Part shown: piece after piece, positions 1 through 7,757 of the stretch
Numbering within the stretch: the stretch's first letter is position 1
How the letters are laid out: the number at the start of each line of letters is the position of its first letter
Origin: Paracoccaceae bacterium
GTDB lineage: Bacteria > Pseudomonadota > Alphaproteobacteria > Rhodobacterales > Rhodobacteraceae
Length of the DNA stretch: 10,760 bases
Reading direction: 5' to 3'
NCBI GenBank assembly: GCA_012036325.1
Contig: JAAUPC010000098.1
Location: 1 to 10,760, forward strand
Position numbers and translations under genes: made by a program
The notes under the pieces: generated by a model
What the model saw: the letters and a program-made list of their open reading frames with translations, nothing else
Told to the model about the DNA's origin: nothing
The model's database searches: none

Positions 1-118
1 CCACCCGCGCCGCCGCCAAGCCAAGCGCGCCGGACTGGCCAAGTTCAGCCAGCAGCCGCAACTGGGCGGGCTTCAGCTTGCGCAACTGGCTCAGCAGGGT
101 GGTTTGCGACAGATTCAT
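1..118 (-). CDS. LysR-type transcriptional regulator, N-terminal fragment (GbpR-like by position)
   Basis: Reading the minus strand from an ATG at 118-116 gives 39 codons before the window ends, beginning MNLSQTTLLSQLRKLKPAQL and continuing RLLAELGQSGALGLAAARV. The pattern 'QLRLL-x-L-x(2)-GAL-x(2)-AA' is the first helix and turn of the winged helix-turn-helix that opens LysR-family proteins; there is a short extra N-terminal stretch of about 17 residues before it. The recognition helix and the effector domain lie outside the window. It is divergent from chvE across 139 bases. In Agrobacterium the LysR protein GbpR sits beside chvE and controls it in response to sugar, so a GbpR-like sugar-responsive activator is the best guess. 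The family call is fairly secure from so short a piece, the subfamily call rests on context. Confidence 0.7.
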   Translation of the reverse strand, partial: MNLSQTTLLSQLRKLKPAQLRLLAELGQSGALGLAAARV

Positions 119-151
119 GGCTGCTCCGGTATGATTGGAAGCTGATCCGAC

Positions 152-180
152 ATTTGACAGATATGTGTCTTCTGTTCAAT
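152..180. promoter_or_regulatory. Candidate operator dyad and chvE promoter between lysR and chvE
   Basis: ATTTGACAG (152-160) and CTGTTCAAT (172-180) form an inverted repeat with 7 of 9 positions matching and an 11-base spacer, so the half-sites are centred about two helical turns apart. The left arm contains a perfect sigma-70-type -35 hexamer TTGACA (154-159). A weak -10-like TTCAAT (175-180, 15-base spacer) would give a transcript starting near 187 with a leader of about 70 bases before chvE. LysR-type regulators typically bind interrupted dyads that overlap or flank the -35 of the divergent target gene, which fits this arrangement. The repeat and hexamer are seen directly; their regulatory role is inferred. 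Confidence 0.45.
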
Positions 181-257
181 CTGCGCCGCATCCGTAGCCA
201 CAGCCATGGGTTTTGTGCCTGTTGCGGATGCAAACCAGAATCATCGGGAGGAAACAG

Positions 258-1328
258 ATGATCTTGACCCGCCGCGGCCTTATGGCCCTTGCCGGTACCA
301 CCGCCGCCCTGTCGGCGCTGCCTGCCTTCGCCCAGGACAAGGGCTCTGTCGGAATTGCGATGCCGACGAAATCTTCGTCCCGCTGGATTTCGGACGGCGA
401 GTCGATGGTGAAGGCCTTCACCGACGCCGGTTACGTCGCCGACCTGCAATACGCCGAGGATGACATCCCGACGCAGCTGAGCCAGATCGAGAACATGATC
501 ACTTCCGGCGTGAAAGCGCTGGTGATCGCGGCCATCGACGGCACCACGCTGTCGAACGCTTTGGACAACGCAGCCGCCGCTGGCATCAAGATCATCGCAT
601 ATGACCGGCTGATCCGTGACTCTGGATCGGTCGACTATTATGCCACCTTCGACAACTTCAAGGTCGGCGTGCAGCAGGCGGAAAGCCTGGTCGCGGGCCT
701 GAATGAGCGGTTCGCGGGCGTGAAGCCGTGGAACGTGGAACTCTTCGGTGGGTCCCCGGACGACAACAACGCCTTCTTCTTCTACAATGGTGCCATGTCG
801 GTCCTGCAGCCCCTGATCGACGCGGGCGACATTGCCATTCCGTCGGGTCAGATGGGCATGGACGTGGTCGGCACGCTGCGCTGGGATGGTGCGGTGGCCC
901 AGGCGCGGATGGACAACCTTCTGTCGTCGAACTACGGCGATAAGCAGCTCCATGGTGCGCTGTCGCCTTATGACGGGCTCTCGATCGGTATCCTGTCGTC
1001 GGTCAAGGGCGTGGGCTACGGGTCGGGCGATCTGCCGATGCCGATCGTCACCGGTCAGGACGCGGAAATCCCGTCTGTGAAGTCGATGATCGCGGGTGAG
1101 CAGTATTCGACCATCTTCAAGGACACCCGCGAACTGGCCAAGGTGACCGTGGGCATGGTGGACGCCGTCCTGTCCGGGTCGGAACCGCAGATCAACGACA
1201 CCTCGACCTATGACAACGGGGTTAAGGTGGTTCCGTCCTACCTGCTGGAGCCGGTTTCGGTGAATGTCTCGAACTATGAAGAGATTCTGATCGGTTCGGG
1301 CTACTACACCGCAGACCAGCTGCAGTAA
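258..1328 (+). CDS. chvE: ChvE-type multiple-monosaccharide ABC transporter substrate-binding protein
   Basis: A 356-residue periplasmic sugar-binding protein of the ChvE/XylF type, the capture component for GguAB. ChvE homologues bind L-arabinose, D-galactose, D-glucose and D-xylose, and in Agrobacterium also signal to VirA. The start is the ATG at 258 because GGGAGGAA (246-253) lies just upstream; an upstream in-frame TTG at 213 would only add 15 unlikely residues. Residues 1-25 are an export signal with TRRG at 4-7, a mild hydrophobic stretch, and a cleavage site at AFA|QD. The mature protein opens with GSVGIAMPTKSS and then carries the family signatures DDIPTQLSQIENM, VIAAIDGTTLS, IAYDRLIRDSG, FGGSPDDNNAFFFY, SGQMGMD, LSPYDGLSIGI, GQDAEIPSVKSM and FKDTRELAKVT. 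These cover the whole family length. First gene of the operon, followed by a hairpin and then gguA. Confidence 0.95.
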   Translation: MILTRRGLMALAGTTAALSALPAFAQDKGSVGIAMPTKSSSRWISDGESMVKAFTDAGYVADLQYAEDDIPTQLSQIENMITSGVKALVIAAIDGTTLSNALDNAAAAGIKIIAYDRLIRDSGSVDYYATFDNFKVGVQQAESLVAGLNERFAGVKPWNVELFGGSPDDNNAFFFYNGAMSVLQPLIDAGDIAIPSGQMGMDVVGTLRWDGAVAQARMDNLLSSNYGDKQLHGALSPYDGLSIGILSSVKGVGYGSGDLPMPIVTGQDAEIPSVKSMIAGEQYSTIFKDTRELAKVTVGMVDAVLSGSEPQINDTSTYDNGVKVVPSYLLEPVSVNVSNYEEILIGSGYYTADQLQ

Positions 1329-1343
1329 GCTGATCCGAGGGGG

Positions 1344-1374
1344 GCCCGCCTGCGCCGCTCCCGCGCGGGCGGGC
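1344..1374 (+). terminator. GC-rich hairpin between chvE and gguA (attenuator or mRNA-stabilising stem)
   Basis: GCCCGCCTGCG (1344-1354) pairs with CGCGGGCGGGC (1364-1374) around a 9-base loop: an 11-bp stem with ten Watson-Crick pairs and one G-U. It starts 15 bases after the chvE stop and ends 7 bases before the gguA ribosome-binding site. No run of T follows (TGCCTTTGG), so it is not a classical intrinsic terminator. Stems at this place in ABC import operons commonly protect the upstream mRNA or partly terminate transcription, so that the binding protein is made in excess of the membrane parts. The structure is seen; the function is inferred. Confidence 0.6.
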
Positions 1375-1393
1375 TGCCTTTGGAGGAGGTGTG

Positions 1394-2923
1394 ATGACAG
1401 CTTTGTTGGACATGCGGGAGATCTCGATGGTCTTCCCGGGCGTGAAGGCGCTTGATCGGGTCAGCCTGTCGGTTGAGGCCGGAGAAATCCATGCGATCTG
1501 CGGTGAAAACGGTGCGGGCAAATCCACGCTGATGAAGGTGCTGTCCGGCGTCTATCCGCATGGCAGCTTTGAAGGCGAGATCACCTATGACGGCGCCCCC
1601 CTGCGCAACCGCCGCATTCATGACAGCGAAGAAAAGGGCATCATCATCATCCATCAGGAACTTGCGCTGATCCCCTTGTTGTCGATCGCCGAGAACCTGT
1701 TCATGGGCAATGAAGTGGCGACCAATGGCGTCATCTCCTGGCCGCTGGCGATGCAGAAGACGGGGGAACTCCTCCGCCAGGTGGGGCTGAATGAGCCGCC
1801 AAGTGCCGTGGTGGGCAAGCTGGGCGTCGGCAAGCAACAGCTGATCGAGATTGCCAAGGCCCTGTCGAAGAACGTGCGCCTCTTGATCCTGGATGAGCCG
1901 ACCGCGGCCCTGCAGGAGGCGGATGCCGATCGTCTTCTGGACCTGATGCTGGAGCTGAAGGCCCAAGGTGTCACGCAAATCATCATCAGCCACAAGCTGA
2001 ACGAGATTTCCCGCGTGGCCGACCGGATCACCGTGATCCGTGACGGGGCGGCGGTATCAACCCTGACCAAGGCCGAGATTTCCGAGGACCGGATCATCCG
2101 CGACATGGTTGGCCGCGACATGGCGCATCGCTACCCTGAACGTGAGCCGAACCCCGGTGAGGTGCTGTTCGAGGTGGAGGGCTGGTCCTGCCAGCACCCC
2201 GAACAGGCCGGGCGGCAGATGATCAAGGGCGTGTCCCTGAATGTCCGCAAGGGCGAGATCGTGGGTATTGCCGGACTGATGGGCACCGGCCGTACGGAGC
2301 TGGCGATGTCGATCTTCGGGCGCAGCTACGGCAAAAGCCACGCGGGCACAGTGCGGATGCATGGCACGCCGGTCGATGTGTCGACCGTGCCGAAGGCGAT
2401 TGCCGCCGGAATCTCATACGTGACCGAAGACCGCAAGGCGCTGGGCCTGATCCTGGATGAGCCGATCCTGAGGAACATCAGCCTGGCCAATCTGGCGGGC
2501 ATTGCCAGCCGGTCGATCCTGAACAAGCGGCGTGAGGCGCAGGTGGCGGAAAGCTACCGCAAGCAACTCGCCATCCGCACGCCGGGGGTGCAGCAGAAGG
2601 TGGTGAACCTGTCGGGCGGCAATCAGCAGAAGGTGGTGCTGTCAAAGTGGCTTTTTACCAACCCTGACCTTCTGATCCTGGACGAACCGACCCGCGGCAT
2701 CGACGTGGGCGCGAAGTTCGAGATCTACACGATCATGAAGGAACTGGCCGAAGCGGACCGGGGGATCCTGATGATCTCGTCGGAAATGCCGGAACTTCTG
2801 GGGATGTGCGACCGGATCTATGTGATGAACGAAGGCCGGATCGTGGGCGAACTCGCCCGGGGTGAGGCGAGCCAGGAAAAGATCATGGCGCTGATTGTCA
2901 AAGATGTGGGGAGGGCGGCCTGA
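1394..2923 (+). CDS. gguA: Multiple-monosaccharide ABC transporter ATP-binding protein (GguA/XylG-type, two NBDs)
   Basis: A 509-residue cytoplasmic ATPase with two fused nucleotide-binding domains, as in all XylG/MglA/GguA sugar importers. Domain 1 has Walker A GENGAGKST at 37-45, a degenerate signature LGVGKQQ, and Walker B LLILDEPTAAL with D167/E168, followed by IIISHKL. Domain 2 has an altered P-loop GLMGTGRTE around 294-302 in which the usual lysine is R300, a full signature LSGGNQQK at about 406-413, and Walker B LLILDEPTRGID with D430/E431. The non-canonical second P-loop is normal for this subfamily. The ATG at 1394 is preferred over the adjacent GTG at 1391 because GGAGGAGG (1382-1389) gives proper spacing only to the ATG. 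The stop is followed directly by the gguB start, so translational coupling is likely. Powers uptake of sugars delivered by ChvE. Confidence 0.96.
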   Translation: MTALLDMREISMVFPGVKALDRVSLSVEAGEIHAICGENGAGKSTLMKVLSGVYPHGSFEGEITYDGAPLRNRRIHDSEEKGIIIIHQELALIPLLSIAENLFMGNEVATNGVISWPLAMQKTGELLRQVGLNEPPSAVVGKLGVGKQQLIEIAKALSKNVRLLILDEPTAALQEADADRLLDLMLELKAQGVTQIIISHKLNEISRVADRITVIRDGAAVSTLTKAEISEDRIIRDMVGRDMAHRYPEREPNPGEVLFEVEGWSCQHPEQAGRQMIKGVSLNVRKGEIVGIAGLMGTGRTELAMSIFGRSYGKSHAGTVRMHGTPVDVSTVPKAIAAGISYVTEDRKALGLILDEPILRNISLANLAGIASRSILNKRREAQVAESYRKQLAIRTPGVQQKVVNLSGGNQQKVVLSKWLFTNPDLLILDEPTRGIDVGAKFEIYTIMKELAEADRGILMISSEMPELLGMCDRIYVMNEGRIVGELARGEASQEKIMALIVKDVGRAA

Positions 2924-4096
2924 ATGGCGGACCAAAAGCAAAGCGCGCTGGCCGGGCATCTGCGCGAAAACGGGATGCTGCTGGCACTGGTCGCCATCGT
3001 GGTACTGTTCTCCATCCTGGTGGCGGCGCAGGGCAAGCCGATGTTCCTGCAGGCCCCGAACATCACCAACATCTTCCTGCAGAACGGCCATGTGATCATT
3101 CTGGCGCTGGGCATGCTTCTTATCATCGTGGCGGGGCATATTGACCTGTCGGTCGGGTCCGTCGCGGCCTTCACCGGGGCTGTGGCGGCCTATCTGACGG
3201 TGGAATTGAAGCTTCCCATCGTGGTTGTCATCCCGCTGACGCTGATTGTCGGCGGACTGATCGGGGCGGCGCAGGGTTATTGGGTGGCCTATTGGCGCAT
3301 CCCGTCCTTCATCGTCACGCTTGCCGGGATGCTGGTCTTCCGGGGGGCGACGCTCTGGCTCCTCGGCGGGCAGAACATCGGGCCGTTCCCGAAGGCGTTT
3401 CAGGCGATGTCCTCGGGCTTTATCCCTGATCTGACGGGCCTTGAGAAACCGCATGGGCTGACCCTGATCGTCACCGCCATCGCCATTCTGGTTGTGGTCT
3501 GGATTGGTGTCCGGTCGCGCGCCCGGGACGCCGAATTTGGGATCACCCCCGAGCCTACGGGCCTTTTCTGGGGCCGCACCGTGATCATCGCCGCCGCGAT
3601 GGCTTTTGTCGGCTGGCAGCTGGCCAGCTTTCGCGGCCTGCCGAACGTGCTGATCGTGCTGGCGGTGCTGACGATCCTGTACGCCTTCTTCACCGAAAAC
3701 ACCGTGCAGGGCCGCCGGATCTATGCGGTCGGCGGCAATGAAAAGGCGGCGAAGTTGTCGGGCATCCGGACGGAACGGCTGGTCTTTTTCTGTTTCGTCA
3801 ACATGGGGATGCTGGCGGCCCTTGCCGGGATGATGGTCACCGCACGGCTGAACAGCGCCACCCCAAAGGCCGGGACCGGGTTTGAACTTGACGCGATTGC
3901 CGCCGTCTTCATCGGCGGGGCGGCGATGGCGGGCGGGTCCGGCACCATTGTTGGTGTGGTGATCGGCGCGCTGATCATGGGGGTCATGAACATGGGCATG
4001 TCGATCCTTGGGGTCGGCATCGATTACCAGCAGATGATCAAGGGGTTGGTGCTTCTCGCCGCCGTGATCTTTGACGTCTACAACAAGAACAAGTGA
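2924..4096 (+). CDS. gguB: Multiple-monosaccharide ABC transporter permease (GguB/XylH-type)
   Basis: A 390-residue inner-membrane permease of the BPD_transp_2 (XylH/RbsC/MglC) family. Hydrophobic spans are evident at about residues 18-35, 56-73, 78-93, 97-116, 129-147 and through the C-terminal half, consistent with around ten transmembrane helices. The family motif GHIDLSVGS is at 71-79. The cytoplasmic coupling loop YAVGGNEKAAKLSGI near 267-281 contacts the ATPase, and the glycine-rich FIGGAAMAGGSGT followed by GVGIDYQQMIKG closes the protein as in other members. The ATG starts at the base after the gguA stop, with GGGGAGGG (2908-2915) inside gguA as its ribosome-binding site. It forms the channel for the ChvE/GguA importer. 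Length is usual for the subfamily. Confidence 0.95.
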   Translation: MADQKQSALAGHLRENGMLLALVAIVVLFSILVAAQGKPMFLQAPNITNIFLQNGHVIILALGMLLIIVAGHIDLSVGSVAAFTGAVAAYLTVELKLPIVVVIPLTLIVGGLIGAAQGYWVAYWRIPSFIVTLAGMLVFRGATLWLLGGQNIGPFPKAFQAMSSGFIPDLTGLEKPHGLTLIVTAIAILVVVWIGVRSRARDAEFGITPEPTGLFWGRTVIIAAAMAFVGWQLASFRGLPNVLIVLAVLTILYAFFTENTVQGRRIYAVGGNEKAAKLSGIRTERLVFFCFVNMGMLAALAGMMVTARLNSATPKAGTGFELDAIAAVFIGGAAMAGGSGTIVGVVIGALIMGVMNMGMSILGVGIDYQQMIKGLVLLAAVIFDVYNKNK

Positions 4097-4104
4097 GGCA
4101 GGAC

Positions 4105-5073
4105 ATGCATCTTTCTACGGTGGTCAGCGCAGGCGTTGTCGCGCGGACGGGGGCCGAAGCGCGGCTGGTTCAGGGCACCACCTCGGTCTATGACCTTGCG
4201 CAGGCGGCCATCGCAGCGGGCCATGGGCTGGCTGCCGAAGTTGCCCGCCGGGGCCTTGGCGATACCGTTGACCTGACCCGCGCCAGCTTTGCCCTGCCGG
4301 TCAGCCACCCGGACCCCGCGCACCTGCATCTGACGGGAACTGGCCTGACCCACCTTGGCAGCGCTTCCGCCCGCGATGCCATGCATGCCAAGCTGGACGG
4401 GGCCGAAGCCCTGACTGACAGCATGAAGATGTTCCGCATGGGGCTGGATGGCGGACGCCCCGCCCCAGGGCAGGTGGGTGCCCAGCCGGAATGGTTCTAC
4501 AAGGGCAACGGCCACGCGGCCATCGCCCCCGGTGCCGCGCTTGAGGCCCCCGGTTTTGCCGAAGACGGCGGGGAAGAGCCTGAGGTTGCAGGCATCTACC
4601 TGATCGGGCCGGATGGCACCCCGCACCGCATCGGCTGGGCTTTGGGGAATGAGTTTTCGGACCATGTGACGGAACGGGTCAACTACCTTTACCTCGCCCA
4701 TTCCAAGCTGCGCGTGGCGTCTTACGGTCCGGAAATTCTGGTCGGTGACCTTCCCGCAGATATCCGTGGCACCAGCCGCATCCTGCGCGGTGGCAAGATG
4801 CTGTGGGAAAAGCCGTTCCTTTCGGGTGAGGCGAACATGTCCCACACCATTGCGAACCTTGAACACCACCACTTCAAATATGGCCTCTTCTGCCAGCCAG
4901 GCGATCTCCATGTGCATTTCTTCGGTACCGCCACCCTGTCCTTTGCCGATGGCATCAAGACCGAAGCCGGCGACGTGTTTGAAATCGAGGCCCCGGATTT
5001 CGGCCAACCCTTGCGCAACACCCTGACCTTCGCGCCCAAATCGGCTGGCGCGACCCAAGTTCATCCGCTTTGA
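4105..5073 (+). CDS. AraD1/GguC-family protein (FAH-fold enzyme of the arabinose/galactose operon)
   Basis: A 322-residue protein of the GguC/AraD1 family, part of the fumarylacetoacetate hydrolase superfamily. Members are found beside gguAB or with arabonate-pathway genes. The probable metal ligands are visible: an E-x-E pair at E158/E160 (EEPEVAGIY) and E183 in GNEFSDH, in place of the aspartate in the usual 'NDVS' motif. Further family signatures are GEANMSHTIANLEHHHFKY and the C-terminal FGTATLSFADG, DVFEIEAPDFGQPLRN. The start is the ATG at 4105, eight bases after the gguB stop and preceded by GAGGCAGGA; a GTG at 4093 overlapping that stop is possible. Its exact reaction cannot be read from sequence. 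Context makes it a candidate for converting 2-keto-3-deoxy-L-arabonate, a step with no other enzyme here. The family call is secure, the function tentative. Confidence 0.85.
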   Translation: MHLSTVVSAGVVARTGAEARLVQGTTSVYDLAQAAIAAGHGLAAEVARRGLGDTVDLTRASFALPVSHPDPAHLHLTGTGLTHLGSASARDAMHAKLDGAEALTDSMKMFRMGLDGGRPAPGQVGAQPEWFYKGNGHAAIAPGAALEAPGFAEDGGEEPEVAGIYLIGPDGTPHRIGWALGNEFSDHVTERVNYLYLAHSKLRVASYGPEILVGDLPADIRGTSRILRGGKMLWEKPFLSGEANMSHTIANLEHHHFKYGLFCQPGDLHVHFFGTATLSFADGIKTEAGDVFEIEAPDFGQPLRNTLTFAPKSAGATQVHPL

Positions 5074-5083
5074 GGATATCCAG

Positions 5084-6829
5084 ATGACCAAGTTCAAACC
5101 CGCCCCCTGGCCCCGCACGCTGCGCTCACAGGAATGGTTTGCGGGCACCTCGAAGGACGCGATCTATCATCGGTCCTGGATGAAGAATCAGGGCCTGCCT
5201 GCCGACCTGTTCGACGGCCGCCCGGTGATCGGAATTCTGAACACGTTCAGTGAGTTGAACCCCTGCAACGCGCATCTGAATGACCTGGCCGAACGGGTAA
5301 AGCACGGCGTCTATGAGGCCGGTGGCTTCCCGGTCATCGTCCCCGTCTTCAGCGTCAGCGAATCCGGTTTCCGCCCCACCGCGATGATGTTCAGGAACCT
5401 CGCGGCGATGGCGGTTGAGGAAACCATTCGCGGCCAGCAGATGGATGGCGTCGTCTGCCTTGTCGGCTGCGACAAGACCACGCCCTCGCTTCTGATGGGT
5501 GCGGCGTCGGTGGACTTGCCGACGATCATGGTTTCGGGCGGGCCGATGCTGAACGGCTATTTCCGGGGGGAACGGGTCGGGTCAGGCACGCATCTGTGGA
5601 AATTCAGTGAGGCCGTGAAGGCCGGCGAGATGACGGCTGAGGAGTTTGTCGAGGCGGAGGCGTCGATGAGCCGCTCCCCTGGGTCCTGCAATACGATGGG
5701 CACCGCCAGCACGATGGCGAGCATGGTCGAGGCCTTGGGGATGACCCTGTCGGGCAATGCCGCGATCCCGGCAGTCGACAGTCGCCGCCGGGTGATGGCG
5801 CATCTGACGGGTCGGCGCATCGTGCAGATGGTGAAGGACGATCTGAAACCCTCAGACATCCTGACGCGCGACGCCTTCATGAACGCGATTCGCACCAATG
5901 CCGCCATCGGCGGGTCCACAAACGCCGTGATCCACCTGCTGGCCATCGCAGGGCGGGTGGGCATTCCCCTGACGCTGAACGACTGGGACGAATGGGGGCG
6001 GAACGTGCCGACCATCGTCAACCTGATGCCCTCAGGCAAATACCTGATGGAGGAATTCTTCTACGCCGGCGGCATCCCTGCGGTCATCAAGCGGCTGGGT
6101 GAAGCGGGGCTTTTGCAGCGTGAGGCACTGACCGTCTCAGGCGGCGGTATCTGGGACGATGTCCAGCCCGCCCGCATCGACAATGACGATGTGATCCTGC
6201 CCGCCGAAAAGGCGCTGACCCAGTCGGGTGGCATCGTCGTGGTCAAGGGCAACCTTGCCCCTGATGGGGCGGTGCTGAAACCCTCTGCCGCGACGCCCGC
6301 GCTGATGCGGCACCGGGGCCGGGCGGTCGTGTTCGAGGATATCGACGACTACAAGGCCAAGATCAACGACGAGGCGCTGGATATCGACGAGACCTGCGTG
6401 ATGGTCCTGAAAAACTGCGGTCCGCGCGGCTACCCCGGCATGGCCGAGGTCGGCAACATGGGCCTGCCGCCCAAGGTCTTGCGCAAGGGGATCACCGACA
6501 TGGTCCGCATCAGTGACGCGCGGATGTCGGGCACCGCTTACGGGACGGTCGTCCTTCACACCAGCCCCGAGGCCGCGAGGGGTGGCCCGCTGGCGGTGGT
6601 GCGGAATGGCGACATGATCGAGCTGGACGTGGCCGCCCGCCGCCTGCACCTTGATATCCCCGAGGCAGAGCTTGCCGCCCGTCTTGCCGCCTGGAAACCG
6701 CCGGTGGAACCCCCGACCAGCGGTTATGCGAAACTCTACCATGACCATGTCGAAGGGGCCGACAAGGGGGCCGACATGGACTTTCTGATCGGCTGCCGGG
6801 GCAATGCCGTCGCGCGGGAAAGCCACTGA
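5084..6829 (+). CDS. araC: L-arabonate dehydratase (IlvD/Edd family, Fe-S enzyme)
   Basis: A 581-residue IlvD/Edd-family dehydratase, expected to turn L-arabonate into 2-keto-3-deoxy-L-arabonate (possibly also D-galactonate or D-fuconate). Three conserved cysteines for the Fe-S cluster are present: C61 (NPCNAHL), C129 (GCDKTTPS) and C202 (GSCNTMGTAS). The active-site serine is S482 in ISDARMSGTAYG, and IGGSTNAVIHL, MPSGKYLMEEF and NCGPRGYPGMAE mark the pentonate-dehydratase branch as opposed to dihydroxy-acid dehydratase. Length matches the roughly 580-residue sugar-acid dehydratases. The ATG follows the upstream stop by ten bases, with TGAGGA (5071-5076) as ribosome-binding site. Its own TGA overlaps the next ATG by one base (TGATG). 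The gene name araC here follows the Azospirillum oxidative pathway and is unrelated to the E. coli AraC regulator. Confidence 0.92.
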   Translation: MTKFKPAPWPRTLRSQEWFAGTSKDAIYHRSWMKNQGLPADLFDGRPVIGILNTFSELNPCNAHLNDLAERVKHGVYEAGGFPVIVPVFSVSESGFRPTAMMFRNLAAMAVEETIRGQQMDGVVCLVGCDKTTPSLLMGAASVDLPTIMVSGGPMLNGYFRGERVGSGTHLWKFSEAVKAGEMTAEEFVEAEASMSRSPGSCNTMGTASTMASMVEALGMTLSGNAAIPAVDSRRRVMAHLTGRRIVQMVKDDLKPSDILTRDAFMNAIRTNAAIGGSTNAVIHLLAIAGRVGIPLTLNDWDEWGRNVPTIVNLMPSGKYLMEEFFYAGGIPAVIKRLGEAGLLQREALTVSGGGIWDDVQPARIDNDDVILPAEKALTQSGGIVVVKGNLAPDGAVLKPSAATPALMRHRGRAVVFEDIDDYKAKINDEALDIDETCVMVLKNCGPRGYPGMAEVGNMGLPPKVLRKGITDMVRISDARMSGTAYGTVVLHTSPEAARGGPLAVVRNGDMIELDVAARRLHLDIPEAELAARLAAWKPPVEPPTSGYAKLYHDHVEGADKGADMDFLIGCRGNAVARESH

Positions 6830-7748
6830 TGGCCAAGCGCGCAGTCTGTCTGGTGGGTATCGGAAAAATCGCCGTGGATCAGCACGTTCCGGCGCTTTCC
6901 TCAAGTGATGCTTTCACTTTGGCCTGCACGGTTTCCCGCAAAGGCTCGGTTCCCGGTGTTCCAGCCTTTACCAGCCTTGACGCAGCCCTTGCCGCCCATC
7001 CTGAGGTGGAGGTCGTCTCGCTCTGCCTGCCGCCCGTGCCCCGCTTTGACGCGGCCGAAGCGGCGCTAAAGGCAGGGCGGCATGTGATGCTGGAAAAACC
7101 CCCGGGGCCACCTTGGCCGAGGTGCATGCCTTGCAGTCCATGGCCGCTGCCAAGGGCCTGACGCTTTACGCCACCTGGCACAGCCGTATGGCGCTGGCCG
7201 TGGCCCCCGCCAAGGCCTGGCTTCAGGGCAAGACGATCACCCGCGCCCATATCACCTGGCGCGAGGATGTGCGGAAATGGCACCCCGCGCAGGACTGGGT
7301 GTTTGAGCCCGGCGGGATGGGGGTCTTTGACCCCGGCATCAACGCCCTGTCGATCCTGACCGAGATCCTGCCCAGCCCGGTTCACCTGACCGGGGCCACG
7401 CTGACCTTCCCGGTCAACCGCCAGACCCCGATTGCGGCAGCGCTGACCTTCAGCGGCCATGTCACCGCCGATTTTGACTGGCGTCAAACCGGCCCGCAGA
7501 CCTGGGACATCACGGTGGACACCCCGCAAGGCCAGCTTGCCCTGCGCATGGGCGGAAACGTGCTGGAAATCGATGGCAAACCCATCACCGGCAAGGCGGA
7601 TATCATGGGGGAATACCCCGCCCTTTATGCCAGGATGGCCAAGCTTGTGGCCGCGGGCCAAAGCGACGTTGACCTTGCCCCGATGGTCCATGTTGCCGAT
7701 GCGCTGACCCTTGGTCGCCGCGACGTGACCGACGCCTTTCATTTCTAG
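6829..7748 (+). pseudogene. araA: L-arabinose/D-galactose 1-dehydrogenase (AraA-type, Gfo/Idh/MocA family), frameshifted
   Basis: This encodes an NAD(P)-dependent dehydrogenase oxidising L-arabinose or D-galactose to the 1,5- or 1,4-lactone, closely resembling AraA of Azospirillum brasilense (called from memory of that sequence). The frame is broken: 6829-7161 reads to a stop at residue 110, while the rest continues in another frame to the TAG at 7746-7748. Restoring one G in AAAAACCCCCGGGG (7094-7107) gives LEKPPGATLAEVHAL and a single 306-residue protein of normal length. In that repaired numbering the Rossmann motif is GIGKIA (10-15), with K90 in EKPPG, H118 in ATWHS, and D168/N172 in FDPGIN, the expected catalytic and substrate-binding residues. 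Every conserved motif survives, so a homopolymer sequencing error is likelier than long-standing decay. Its ATG overlaps the dehydratase stop. Confidence 0.88.
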
Positions 7749-7757
7749 GATCTTGCC

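Noticed and set aside
45..953. Long minus-strand open frame (302 codons) across the chvE promoter and first half of chvE
   Set aside because: It is antisense to a clearly recognised gene, crosses the regulatory gap and the LysR start, and shows no family features; such frames arise from GC-rich third positions.
1344..1374. True rho-independent terminator ending a chvE-only transcript
   Set aside because: No T-run follows the stem, and gguA-gguB depend on the same upstream promoter as far as can be seen, so complete termination is unlikely.
4078..5148. 356-codon minus-strand frame opposite the AraD1 gene
   Set aside because: The + strand protein is a well recognised family with a proper ribosome-binding site and operon position; the antisense product has low-complexity composition and no motifs.
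6137..6904. 255-codon minus-strand frame opposite the dehydratase
   Set aside because: Shadow of an intact Fe-S dehydratase whose conserved residues lie on the + strand.
7094..7107. Programmed -1 ribosomal frameshift in AAAAACCCCCGGGG
   Set aside because: The shift direction would fit, but the codons (GAA AAA CCC CCG GGG) do not make a classical X XXY YYZ heptamer, relatives encode this enzyme in one frame, and nothing would be gained from the truncated product.
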